Positions 35,263 through 43,515 of a stretch of DNA of 64,000 nucleotides are shown here, in pieces. The notes below the pieces were generated by a model, which saw nothing but the letters and a program-made list of their open reading frames with translations, was not told the origin of the DNA and searched no databases. Position 1 is the stretch's first letter; each line of letters begins with the position of its first letter. Source of the stretch: Candidatus Gastranaerophilales bacterium (GTDB lineage Bacteria > Cyanobacteriota > Vampirovibrionia > Gastranaerophilales > Gastranaerophilaceae); NCBI GenBank assembly GCA_944325555.1, contig CALVAN010000004.1:1-64000 (forward strand). The letters are read 5' to 3'. The translations under genes were made by a program, and so were the position numbers.

Positions 35263-35913
35263 ATGGACGAGCAAAAAAATATAACGGATATTTTGAAGGG
35301 ATTAACGCAAGAAGACTTTAACGGTAAAGTCGATTTGCACATGCATTCAAATTTTTCCGACGGAAAATTAACCCCCGAAGAACTTTTAAAAGACGCACAG
35401 TCAAAAGGTTACAGGCTTATTGCAATAGCCGACCACAACACCGTTGAGGGGTATAAAAAAACAAATATTCTCGAAAGCGCAATGGTTATAACAGCAATAG
35501 AATTTGACTGCTGGTATAAAGGCGTGCTTGTGCATTTGCTGGGTTACGGGGTGGATATAAATAACGAGGAGCTTTTAAAGCTCTGTGCTAAAACAAAAAA
35601 AGAAACCGAAGCCGACCTTGTAAGGCTGTTTAATCACCGACACCCCAAAGACGTAATAAAAGCCATACATTCTGCCGGCGGGGCGGCTGTATTGGCGCAT
35701 CCGGCATGTTATTGGGCTATTAATTTGGATCATTTTATAAAATCATTAATTGATTTGGGCTTGGACGGGGTGGAATCGTACTATCCTTACAGACGCCACA
35801 GAGGGATAATTAAATTCCACACGGCAGAGACAGTAAGAAAAATTGCGAGAAAGTATAAAGTTATAATGACCGGCGGGTCTGACTCTCACGGAAAGATTGA
35901 GAGTATTATTTAA
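35263..35913 (+). CDS. PHP-domain metal-dependent phosphoesterase
   Basis: 216 residues with the PHP metal-site motifs: DLHMHSNFSDGKLTPEEL near residue 24, IADHNT near residue 54, a Glu in ITAIEFD, AVLAHPACYW near residue 143, and GGSDSHG near the end. Family members are nucleoside 3',5'-bisphosphate or oligoribonucleotide phosphatases (YciV/RnAM-like). It is shorter than the usual 270-290 residues, ending soon after the last motif, so the C-terminal helices appear reduced. Its 3' end overlaps the convergent XRE gene by 8 bp. Ribosome site is weak. Confidence 0.85.
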   Translation: MDEQKNITDILKGLTQEDFNGKVDLHMHSNFSDGKLTPEELLKDAQSKGYRLIAIADHNTVEGYKKTNILESAMVITAIEFDCWYKGVLVHLLGYGVDINNEELLKLCAKTKKETEADLVRLFNHRHPKDVIKAIHSAGGAAVLAHPACYWAINLDHFIKSLIDLGLDGVESYYPYRRHRGIIKFHTAETVRKIARKYKVIMTGGSDSHGKIESII

Positions 35914-36133
35914 ATTCCGAATTTTCAAAATCTTTTAATAATTCTGCGGGTGTTTTGTCATAGCCGTGTGCAATTTTTTCTAATATGGAAATTTTTATTT
36001 CCAAAATGTGATTTTCAATACGGCTTAAAGTAGAGGGTTCAATGCAATTTTTGTAAGCAAAAGAATTAAGCTTAAATCCCTTTGCTTCTCTTAATGATTT
36101 TAAATAGTCAGCTAATTTTTCATTATATTGCAT
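35906..36133 (-). CDS. XRE-type helix-turn-helix regulator, single domain
   Basis: 75 residues forming one helix-turn-helix of the Cro/C1 type: LREAKGFKLNSFAY, then PSTLSRIENHI for the recognition helix, and a hydrophobic final helix (EIKISILEKIAHGY). Small XRE proteins like this are typical of restriction-control or addiction genes, though no partner is evident. It is divergent from the HAD gene at 36215, with which it shares an 81-bp promoter region, and may control it. Confidence 0.85.
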   Translation of the reverse strand: MQYNEKLADYLKSLREAKGFKLNSFAYKNCIEPSTLSRIENHILEIKISILEKIAHGYDKTPAELLKDFENSEFK

Positions 36134-36214
36134 ATCTGCAATTATTGACTATAATGAATATGGTTTTATTGCCAATTCGCAATAAAATTTTCTTAATTAA
36201 AGAAAGAGAAAAAT

Positions 36215-36550
36215 ATGAAAACAATTCTTGTTGATTTAGATGGTGTGCTTAATGAATATGACGGACAATATGTAAAGGATTTTATACCCCCGCTTAGAAA
36301 AGATGCGAGGGATTTTTTACAATTGTTAAGTCAAAGCTTTAAAGTTGTTATTTTTTCCACACGTGAGGAATTTCTCATAAGAGATTGGGTTGAATCTAAT
36401 AATCTTACCCAATATATTTCATCAATTACTAATGTTAAAACACCGGCTTTTGTGCAAATTGACGATAGATGCATAAATTTTAACGGCAATTATGCAGAAG
36501 CTATTGAAAATATAAAAAATTTTAAACCCTTTTGGGCAAAGTCTAATTAG
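36215..36550 (+). CDS. Short HAD-superfamily phosphatase
   Basis: 111 residues with motif I VDLDGVLNEYDG (both Asp), motif II Ser/Thr in VIFSTREEF, and a motif III/IV region PAFVQIDDRCINFNG. It lacks a cap domain, like polynucleotide-kinase-type or phage-associated HAD phosphatases. AAAGAGAAA lies before the ATG. Its 3' end overlaps the convergent infC by 8 bp. Substrate unknown. Divergent XRE gene suggests joint regulation. Confidence 0.78.
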   Translation: MKTILVDLDGVLNEYDGQYVKDFIPPLRKDARDFLQLLSQSFKVVIFSTREEFLIRDWVESNNLTQYISSITNVKTPAFVQIDDRCINFNGNYAEAIENIKNFKPFWAKSN

Positions 36551-37079
36551 CAGGTGCCAGAATTATAATAAGGTTTCTGCCTTCCATGGAAGGTTTTTTC
36601 TCAACATTGATAGGTTCACCCTCAAGGTCTGCAATAAATCTGTTGGCAAGGTCAAAAGCAAGCTCTGTATGCTGCATTTCACGACCTCTTAACATAATAA
36701 CTATTTTAACCTTGTCGCCTGCGGCAATGAATTTTTTAATATTTTTAATTCTTACATTGTAATCATGAACATCTATTTTGTATCTGATTTTAATTTCTTT
36801 AATTTCTACGGTATGTTGTTTTTTCTTGGCTTCTTTAGCCTTTTTTTCCATCTCGTATTTATATTTGCCGTAGTTCATGATTTTAGCTACGGGGGGATTT
36901 TGGTTTGGTGATACAATTACTAAATCGAGGTCTTTTTCATCGGCAAGTCTTTGGGCTTCCTGTGTGGGTATAACGCCGAAGTTTTCTCCTTCGCTGCCTA
37001 TTAATCTAACTTCTTTACATCTGATGTTTCTGTTAATAAGGGCTGCATCCTTGCCGCCGTTTGAAAAATCTCTGCTAAT
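36543..37079 (-). CDS. infC: Translation initiation factor IF-3 with ATT (AUU) start codon
   Basis: 178 residues when read from ATT at 37079. The first in-frame ATG is at 36878 and would remove the N-terminal domain; no ATG, GTG or TTG lies upstream of it. Translation from ATT gives the IF-3 N-domain: ALINRNIRCKEVRLIGSEGE, DEKDLDLVIVSP and NPPVAKIMNYGKYKYE, joined to the C-domain (KEIKIRYKIDVHDY, VMLRGREMQH-like IVIMLRGREMQH). AAAGGAG stands 7 nt before this ATT. An AUU start on infC is a known conserved feature through which IF-3 represses its own translation. Typical promoter boxes precede it. Confidence 0.93.
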   Translation of the reverse strand: MSRDFSNGGKDAALINRNIRCKEVRLIGSEGENFGVIPTQEAQRLADEKDLDLVIVSPNQNPPVAKIMNYGKYKYEMEKKAKEAKKKQHTVEIKEIKIRYKIDVHDYNVRIKNIKKFIAAGDKVKIVIMLRGREMQHTELAFDLANRFIADLEGEPINVEKKPSMEGRNLIIILAPAN

Positions 37080-37110
37080 AATTGTTCTCCTTTATTGTGC
37101 TGTTTTAATT

Positions 37111-37140
37111 ATTGTAGTGTGCTGAATATACATATGTCAA
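37111..37140 (-). promoter_or_regulatory. infC promoter
   Basis: On the minus strand, perfect -35 TTGACA (37140-37135), 18-nt spacer and -10 TACAAT (37116-37111). The predicted transcript starts about 25 nt before the AUU start codon. Confidence 0.75.
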
Positions 37141-37301
37141 GCGGATTTTGTGCGACTGTTGAGTCGAGTCTGTAAAGCAGACGAGCTAACAACCATGTGA
37201 ACAAGGTTAATGTAGTGCTGAATCGTACGAGACTGACTGAGTGAAGAACTTCCACTTTTTAATAAAGTTACGGGTTGTGGTTTTGCTCCAACAACAAAAA
37301 G

Positions 37302-38159
37302 CTAAAACCTTCTGTATGATCCGAGAATTTTTATATAATTTGTATTCAACCTGATTAAATCAAGCACCTTTTGTGACGGCTCATCTGTTATATGCCCTTC
37401 AAAATCCACAAAAAATACATATTCTCCAAGATTTTTTTTAGACGGTCTTGAATCGATGTATGACAAGTTTATGTTAAGTGCATCAAAAACGTTCAAAACT
37501 TTAACAAGCGCACCGGGTTGATTTTTTGTGGCAAAAGCAATGCTTGTTTTGTCACTGTCAGTGGCAGTTGTGCTGCAGCGGGAAAGCATTACAAAACGTG
37601 TTTTATTGTCGGGCTCGTCGTTTATGTTTTTTGCAAGCACGTTCAATTTAAATAACTCCGCTGTTCTTTTATTTGCGATTGCTGCGTATGATTCGTCAAG
37701 GTTAACAAGCTCCTGTGCTGCTTTGCTGGTTGAGGCTTTTTCTATTTGCTCAACAGTGGAATCAAAATGTTTGCTTATAAAATTCTGGCATTGCGCAAGC
37801 GCCTGCGGATGAGAGATGATTTTTTTTATCTTCTTTATATCTTTTGCTTTTGACACAAGACAGTGATGAATGGGAATAACGGTTTCCGCACAAATTTGCA
37901 CATTGTGGTCTTTCAGGTTCAAAAGATTGTCGAGAGTTTCTCTTACCATTCCTTCAATGGAATTTTCTATAGGAATAATCCCTGCCGTGTGCGGGTTTTT
38001 GTCAACATACTCTATAATTTTTTTTACGGTTGCAAACGGAAGCTGCTCAAGATTTTTTTGAGCAAGCATTGTTAAAAATTGGTTTTTGGCAATTTCGCTG
38101 TAGGTGCCGACAGGACCCAAAAACAAAAGTTCTTTTATTTCTTCATTTATCTCAATCAT
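37302..38159 (-). CDS. pheA: Prephenate dehydratase
   Basis: 285 residues. The dehydratase domain shows FLGPVGTYSEIA near residue 13, IPIENSIEGMV near residue 60 and NKTRFVMLSR near residue 205, where Thr-Arg-Phe is the catalytic motif. The last 75 residues are an ACT domain (KNQPGALVKVLNVFDALNI, SYIDSRPSKK), the usual site of phenylalanine feedback. It lacks chorismate mutase, as in most non-enteric bacteria. Confidence 0.94.
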   Translation of the reverse strand: MIEINEEIKELLFLGPVGTYSEIAKNQFLTMLAQKNLEQLPFATVKKIIEYVDKNPHTAGIIPIENSIEGMVRETLDNLLNLKDHNVQICAETVIPIHHCLVSKAKDIKKIKKIISHPQALAQCQNFISKHFDSTVEQIEKASTSKAAQELVNLDESYAAIANKRTAELFKLNVLAKNINDEPDNKTRFVMLSRCSTTATDSDKTSIAFATKNQPGALVKVLNVFDALNINLSYIDSRPSKKNLGEYVFFVDFEGHITDEPSQKVLDLIRLNTNYIKILGSYRRF

Positions 38160-38266
38160 TTTGCCGTACGCCGATTATCTGGTAAAATAACATTTATTAC
38201 ATTGTACAAAATTGTTTTTAACTTGACAAATTGTACAAATAGCGAATCAGACTTACGGGAAAAGGT

Positions 38267-39673
38267 ATGGAAACTAACATTAAATTTGGTACTGACGGGT
38301 GGAGAGCCGTTGTCGGCAAGGATTTTAATCACAAAAACGTGGAAATAGTAACAAAAGCCATTGCACAATACATTATTGATGAGGACGGAATAAACAAGCC
38401 TGTTATTATAGGCTATGACCCCAGAAATATGGCAAAAGAGTTTGCACAATTCAGTGCGGAAATTTTATCGCAAGCTGGTTTTAACGTTACCGTTTCATCG
38501 GAAATTATTCCGACACCGGTGCTTGCTTTTAATGCAAAATACAGAAACGCAGCTGCTTTGATGTTTACGGCATCTCACAATCCGCCGGAATATCTCGGGA
38601 TAAAATTCATCCCCGATTATGCGGGACCCGCCACCACAAAAATTACCAATGCAATAATGGAAAACATCAAAAATATTGATTCCGTTGTGTTTAAATCACT
38701 GCAAAAACCCGAAATCAAATACGAATCTTTTAAAGAACCTTATTTTAAACATATTGAATCAATTATTAATTTTGAAAAAATAAAAGACTACTTTACCCGA
38801 GAAGATGATGACGGAGAAATTGTTTACGACGGTCTTTACAGTGCAAGCATAGGCTATTTTGACGAACTTTTAAAACGCAACGGCATAAGTTGTGAAACCT
38901 TGCACATGCATCATGACCCCAATTTCGGCGGCGGTATGCCCGAGCCGAAAGCAAAATATCTGTCGGAATTAATTGACCTCATTGCCCGCAGAACCAGCGC
39001 AATAGGGCTCAGCAACGACGGTGATGGCGACAGGTTCGGGGTAATCAACGAAAAAGCGGAGTTTGTAACCCCCAATGAAATTATCGCTTTGCTTTTGGGG
39101 CATTTAATCAACAACAAAAATTATTCCGGCAGGCTGGTTAAAACAGTCGGGGCAAGCAGAATGCTTGATATAATTGCGGATTATTACAATGTTGAGGTTA
39201 TAGAAACCCCTGTCGGTTTTAAATGGGTGGGTGCCGCAATGCGTGAATATGACGTTATAATCGGCGGTGAAGAATCCGGCGGCTTAAGCATTAAAGGTCA
39301 TATTCCGGAAAAAGACGGCATACTTGCCGATTTGCTGGTTTTAGAAATGCTTGCTTATGAAAATAAATCGCTGTGGGAATTGCAAGAGGATTTAAGACAA
39401 ATTGCGGGCTGTACTTTTATTAATGAGCGTGTCGATGTAAAACTGCTTGATAATCATCAGCTTGAAATTTTAATGAAAAAGTACTCGGAGCTTGAAAAAA
39501 TTGCAGGCTTTGGAATAAAAGAAACCGATGACAAAGACGGTATAAAATACTATCTTGACGATGACAGAACCTGGGTGCTAATACGCCCCAGCGGTACCGA
39601 ACCGTTGTTGAGGATTTATTTTGAATCTGACACTAAAGAAAAAATAGAAAAATTAAAGGAATTTTTTAAGTAA
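38267..39673 (+). CDS. Phosphohexomutase (phosphoglucomutase/phosphomannomutase family)
   Basis: 468 residues with the four family motifs: FGTDGWRAVVG at the N-terminus, the phosphoserine loop FTASHNPPEYLGIK near residue 106, the Mg2+ site NDGDGDRFG near residue 246, and the sugar-binding GGEESGG near residue 328, with phosphate-binding RPSGTEPLLRIY at the end. It interconverts hexose 1- and 6-phosphates; specificity between glucose and mannose cannot be read with confidence. Together with glgA (43516) it could feed glycogen synthesis. Its stop overlaps the next ATG (TAATG). Confidence 0.9.
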   Translation: METNIKFGTDGWRAVVGKDFNHKNVEIVTKAIAQYIIDEDGINKPVIIGYDPRNMAKEFAQFSAEILSQAGFNVTVSSEIIPTPVLAFNAKYRNAAALMFTASHNPPEYLGIKFIPDYAGPATTKITNAIMENIKNIDSVVFKSLQKPEIKYESFKEPYFKHIESIINFEKIKDYFTREDDDGEIVYDGLYSASIGYFDELLKRNGISCETLHMHHDPNFGGGMPEPKAKYLSELIDLIARRTSAIGLSNDGDGDRFGVINEKAEFVTPNEIIALLLGHLINNKNYSGRLVKTVGASRMLDIIADYYNVEVIETPVGFKWVGAAMREYDVIIGGEESGGLSIKGHIPEKDGILADLLVLEMLAYENKSLWELQEDLRQIAGCTFINERVDVKLLDNHQLEILMKKYSELEKIAGFGIKETDDKDGIKYYLDDDRTWVLIRPSGTEPLLRIYFESDTKEKIEKLKEFFK

Positions 39674-40257
39674 TGAATAATTTAAAACCATGTTCTTTAA
39701 TAGATTATAGACATTCAATAGCTACATTTTTTTTAATGTTCAGCGCCATTTTTATAATAAGCGGTACTTTGGCAATATATATAAAAGAGGCTATTTGGGG
39801 CTTTGGCATTTTAATTTTTCTTGTTAGTTTAATAGTAGTTTCGACTGTTCGCTCGACAGATAAAACTTTGCCTAGATTTATTGGTGCGGGTGATGATTCA
39901 TTAAAGATAGTTTACTGGGACAAGAAAGAAAAAATTGTACCGTTTCAAGATATTACACAATTTATTGTTGACGGCTTTATCGGCAGATCTGTGCAAACAA
40001 TTATAACTATAAAAACAAAAGATGATGTGATTAAAGTCGATATAGAAATTTTTGACAGCGCAGTTGATATTATTGCTTGTTTAAAAGACAAAATTGATAT
40101 TGAGTATAAAAATAAAGCTCTTGAAAACATGTTCAAAAACAATATAATTGAGCCTTGGCGGAAAAAATTCCGTATTGCATTTGCTTATTTCTGGGTGACG
40201 GTGTTCTGGGTGATTGCTATTGCATTGTGTTTTACCATGCCGTCAATGGTTCATTAA
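39673..40257 (+). CDS. Membrane protein with PH-like cytosolic domain
   Basis: 194 residues. Two hydrophobic segments near residues 15-35 and 40-57 form a hairpin, then a beta-rich part (DSLKIVYWDKKEKIVPF, IITIKTKDDVIKVDIE) resembles bacterial PH/YcxB-type domains, and a third membrane segment is at the C-terminus (FAYFWVTVFWVIAIALCF). It is coupled to the mutase gene by a stop/start overlap. Its end overlaps convergent leuA by 15 bp. Function unknown. Confidence 0.65.
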   Translation: MNNLKPCSLIDYRHSIATFFLMFSAIFIISGTLAIYIKEAIWGFGILIFLVSLIVVSTVRSTDKTLPRFIGAGDDSLKIVYWDKKEKIVPFQDITQFIVDGFIGRSVQTIITIKTKDDVIKVDIEIFDSAVDIIACLKDKIDIEYKNKALENMFKNNIIEPWRKKFRIAFAYFWVTVFWVIAIALCFTMPSMVH

Positions 40258-41766
40258 ATTCAAACCGTTAAATATAGCTTTAACGTTTGCTTTTGAGGTG
40301 CTTTCGTCTTTGCCTCTGGCAACAATGGTTCTGCCGTTTGAATCTTCAAAATGGATAACCGTCATTGCGGTGGCTCCGGAGCCGAAAATCTCGCCATCCA
40401 GTGCATACTGTTCGTAATCAACAAGTTTTTGAGGGAAACCTGCCTGTTTTAATGCTGACATGCAAGCATCAACAGGACCGTTCCCTTCTGCATTCATATC
40501 AAAAAATTCTGTTTTATGGAAAAATTTGAGGTTGAATAATTTTTCTGCGATTTTTTCAAACGCAACAAGTCTGAAATCACCTTTGACATTAAATACTTCA
40601 TTAAAGTAAATATCAATAATATTTCTTGTCGGCAATTCTCCGACTTTTTCCGCAGCCTCTTTAACAACAGGCGTAATGCGGATTGCCTCCTGCATTGTAA
40701 TTGGATAACCGGCATCAGAAATAATTTCAAATACCGCAGTTTTACCGGACTGGCTTGTAAAGCCGATTTTTTCGTCGTCTTTTCTGCCGATAAGTGTCGG
40801 GTGTATGGGTCTGTAAGCACCTTTTTCCATATCTTTTGTTTTGACTGCGCCGTCCTGATGGATTCCGCTTCTGTGGGCAAGTGCCTCCTGACCTATGAGC
40901 GGGGCTTTTTGCGCAATTTCGGTTTTAGACATATCGGCAACGGTGAGTGCGAGTTCATAAATTTCCCCGAGGTTCAGCGGAACTTCAACGCCGCTGTTAT
41001 GCAACGCAACGGCAACCTCATACATATTTGTGTTGCCAGCACGTTCACCAAGCCCGTTAAGACAGCATTCCAGCTGTGTTGCTCCGGCAAAGTAGCTTTC
41101 CACAGTTGCTGCTGTTGCCATACCGAGGTCATTGTGGCAATGCACGGCAATCATAATATTTTTGGGCAGCGCCTCGTAAACCTGTGCAACCATATCCACA
41201 AAGGTTTTTATTCTGGTTCTTTCCACCGTGTTGGGAAGGTTTATAACGGTTGCGCCCGCTTGGACAATTTCTTTGAGTGTGTCTGTTACAAACGGAAGGT
41301 TTTCCATACAGTCGCCAAAATGCTCTACGGAAAATTGAACTTCTCCGTTTTTGTTTACTTTTAACAATTCTTCTTTTGCAAACTTTACTGCCTCTATGGC
41401 GGTTTTGCGCACCTCTTGCGGATCTTTGTTCAAAACGTATTTCATATTAAACGGACTCATCGCAATAAAAGTGTGGACTCTGGGTCTTTTGCAGTCTTTT
41501 ATTGCCTCAACCGCTTTTAATATGTCGTGTTCTACCGCACGTGCAAGTCCGCTTATGACAAGATTTTCCGGTGCAATTTGCGCCAGTCTTTGCACCGCTT
41601 CAAAATCCATTTCCGATGCTGCGGGGAAACCTGCCTCAACCGCCTGAACACCAAAGTCTACAAGTTTGTTGAAAATATACTCCTTTTCCTTTATGTTCCA
41701 TGGTTTTTTCAGTGATTGGTTGCCGTCACGCAATGTAATATCATAAAAAAAAGGTTGTCTTGTCAT
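40243..41766 (-). CDS. leuA: 2-isopropylmalate synthase
   Basis: 507 residues. FYDITLRDGNQSLKKPW at the N-terminus has the catalytic Arg-Asp and metal site; HCHNDLGMATAATVES near residue 205 supplies the HxH ligands; ALAHRSGIHQDGAVK is present near residue 295; and the last 120 residues form the LeuA dimerisation/allosteric domain (GNGPVDACMSALKQ, GSGATAMTVIHFED). Citramalate synthase (CimA) is a close alternative, since a few positions differ from standard LeuA, such as the long FFYDITLRDGNQSLKKP opening. No other leu gene is in the window. Confidence 0.82.
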   Translation of the reverse strand: MTRQPFFYDITLRDGNQSLKKPWNIKEKEYIFNKLVDFGVQAVEAGFPAASEMDFEAVQRLAQIAPENLVISGLARAVEHDILKAVEAIKDCKRPRVHTFIAMSPFNMKYVLNKDPQEVRKTAIEAVKFAKEELLKVNKNGEVQFSVEHFGDCMENLPFVTDTLKEIVQAGATVINLPNTVERTRIKTFVDMVAQVYEALPKNIMIAVHCHNDLGMATAATVESYFAGATQLECCLNGLGERAGNTNMYEVAVALHNSGVEVPLNLGEIYELALTVADMSKTEIAQKAPLIGQEALAHRSGIHQDGAVKTKDMEKGAYRPIHPTLIGRKDDEKIGFTSQSGKTAVFEIISDAGYPITMQEAIRITPVVKEAAEKVGELPTRNIIDIYFNEVFNVKGDFRLVAFEKIAEKLFNLKFFHKTEFFDMNAEGNGPVDACMSALKQAGFPQKLVDYEQYALDGEIFGSGATAMTVIHFEDSNGRTIVARGKDESTSKANVKAIFNGLNLMNH

Positions 41767-41901
41767 AAGTTTGTCCTGCTGTTTATTTTTTTTAATTATA
41801 GATTAATTTTTACGTTCTAACAATTTTTTATTTAAGTTCTGCAAAATTGACTGCTTTGACGAATCTTAATATAATAAATTTGTAAAAGAACGGAGTCTGA
41901 T

Positions 41902-42504
41902 TTGGATAATTACAGCTTTTTAAAACCTTCTAACAAACTGGAAATAATAGTAGACGGCAAAAGTTATTTTTGTACGATTTATTACGTTGAAAACGAAAAA
42001 TTGACTGTCTTTTTTGAAAAACAAACGGAATTGCCCGAAAAAGAGATTGAAATTAATATTTATGCCGAGGACGGTATCTATAACGCAACAAGCCGTATAT
42101 TATCCAGCAATTATTTAAATGATACTACTTTTTATATGTTGTCGTTCCCTTCAAATATAAAACATTCTCAAAGAAGGGAATATTTAAGAGCCAACATCGA
42201 AACTGATTTTACTTTAACTATTAATTTTGACGGCGAAGAGTTGGACAAACTCATAGCTACGACAAAAAATATTTGCGCTAAAGGACTGGCTTATATTTCA
42301 GACAGACAAATGGGTGCTTACAGTGATTTGGACGTTGATTTGCAGCTTGCGGGTAAGGTTATACACACTAAAGCGGAGCTTGTTTATTGCACGCCTATAA
42401 GGGTTAACAACACTTTTAAATTTTTAACTGCGCTGACTTTTACAACTATTTCCAAAGAGGAAATGAATTTTATTACGCTGCAGTGTATGAAATTTAAGGG
42501 ATAA
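41902..42504 (+). CDS. PilZ-domain (c-di-GMP binding) protein
   Basis: 200 residues starting at TTG 41902, with CGGAG 7 nt upstream. Residues 1-85 are a YcgR-N-like beta domain. The PilZ domain begins with QRREYLRANIE near residue 90, which keeps the RxxxR motif, but the second motif (D/NxSxxG) reads NICAKG, so binding may be altered. Such proteins act as effectors of c-di-GMP, often on flagella. Flagellin and an HD-GYP phosphodiesterase are elsewhere in the window. Confidence 0.85.
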   Translation: MDNYSFLKPSNKLEIIVDGKSYFCTIYYVENEKLTVFFEKQTELPEKEIEINIYAEDGIYNATSRILSSNYLNDTTFYMLSFPSNIKHSQRREYLRANIETDFTLTINFDGEELDKLIATTKNICAKGLAYISDRQMGAYSDLDVDLQLAGKVIHTKAELVYCTPIRVNNTFKFLTALTFTTISKEEMNFITLQCMKFKG

Positions 42505-42570
42505 TTTGTTTTACTTTTTTGGGATTGAATAGTTGTGTAATGCGGTTACAAAAAACGTTATCCTGAGGGG

Positions 42571-42596
42571 TAGGGCAGACTTTAGTCTGCCAATAT
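42571..42596. repeat. REP-like palindrome
   Basis: GGCAGACT-TT-AGTCTGCC at 42574-42591. The same palindrome at 23841 reads GGTAGACT-AA-AGTCTACC, differing by one compensated pair. Confidence 0.6.
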
Positions 42597-42644
42597 TAAA
42601 TAAACGTACTATAAAAAATAGCAAATTATTTTTTGACGGGTTTT

Positions 42645-43421
42645 ATGTCTTATATGAAAATTCCTTCAATATCTCCACAATCAGTTAAAAACAATCCCCT
42701 CGCAAAAATTATCTGGAAAACTCCGGAGCAAACCGACGGGCGTAAATTTTTTGAACCCTTTAGCTTAAACAAAGGCGCTATCGGTGATGTTTTTGTCAAA
42801 ATTTCAAAATATCACAGAGGTGAAAATAACCTTTATATCGAGGTTAAAAATCCTTTTGGCAAAGAGCTGGGACACGAACTTTTGTCAATGGAAAAAGACA
42901 AAACCAGAAATATTGTCGGCTTTGATATGAGGGTTGCGGATGAATACAGAAGGAAGAGTTTTCGCATAGGAGAGCTTTTAAGACTTGCAAGTATTATGGA
43001 AATGCTTGAAAATAAAGCTTCGCATATAAAAATTTGTTCAAAAGATACTGCCGTGTATTTCCATGGAAAATACAAGTTTGAACCTGCAATTACTTCTTTT
43101 GACGAGCGCAACAAAGTGCTGCAATCAATTATTGATGACAAAAGTGTAAATTTTCAAGACCTTAACCAAAAAGCCGAAAACCTCTTACACGAAGCACTGA
43201 CAACAACGGATAATCCGCCGAATCAGAGGGATTTGTGCGTAAGAACAAATGAACTTGCAAAAGAATATATTGAAAGAGCTCTTTTAGAGGATAAGCCCGA
43301 GAAAAAGCATCCGTTTAAATACGGTTTGTATATGATTTTGAAAAGTGATACGGTAAAACAATTTAAAGATTTTTTTAATAAGATGTTTGAAAAACAGGGA
43401 ATAGACTATAAAATATCTTGA
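42645..43421 (+). CDS. GNAT-like acetyltransferase-fold protein
   Basis: 258 residues from ATG 42645; ATG 42654 is also possible and would give the start MKIPSISP, which matches a motif shared by other proteins here. Residues about 70-150 resemble a GNAT fold: LYIEVKNPFGKELGHELL, NIVGFDMRVADEYRRKSF then RIGELLRLASIMEMLE in the position of the acetyl-CoA loop, and KDTAVYFHGKYKFEP at the end. The pyrophosphate loop R/QxxGxG/A is imperfect (RRKSFRIG). The C-terminal 100 residues are helical and not recognised. Substrate unknown. Confidence 0.6.
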   Translation: MSYMKIPSISPQSVKNNPLAKIIWKTPEQTDGRKFFEPFSLNKGAIGDVFVKISKYHRGENNLYIEVKNPFGKELGHELLSMEKDKTRNIVGFDMRVADEYRRKSFRIGELLRLASIMEMLENKASHIKICSKDTAVYFHGKYKFEPAITSFDERNKVLQSIIDDKSVNFQDLNQKAENLLHEALTTTDNPPNQRDLCVRTNELAKEYIERALLEDKPEKKHPFKYGLYMILKSDTVKQFKDFFNKMFEKQGIDYKIS

Positions 43422-43515
43422 TTATAATGTTCGGGATTTTGTCGGACTGCTTTTTTTACATCAAATAAATGTTATAATTGTTATGCAAAAAGTATAAATA
43501 TATAGAGGGTTTGTC

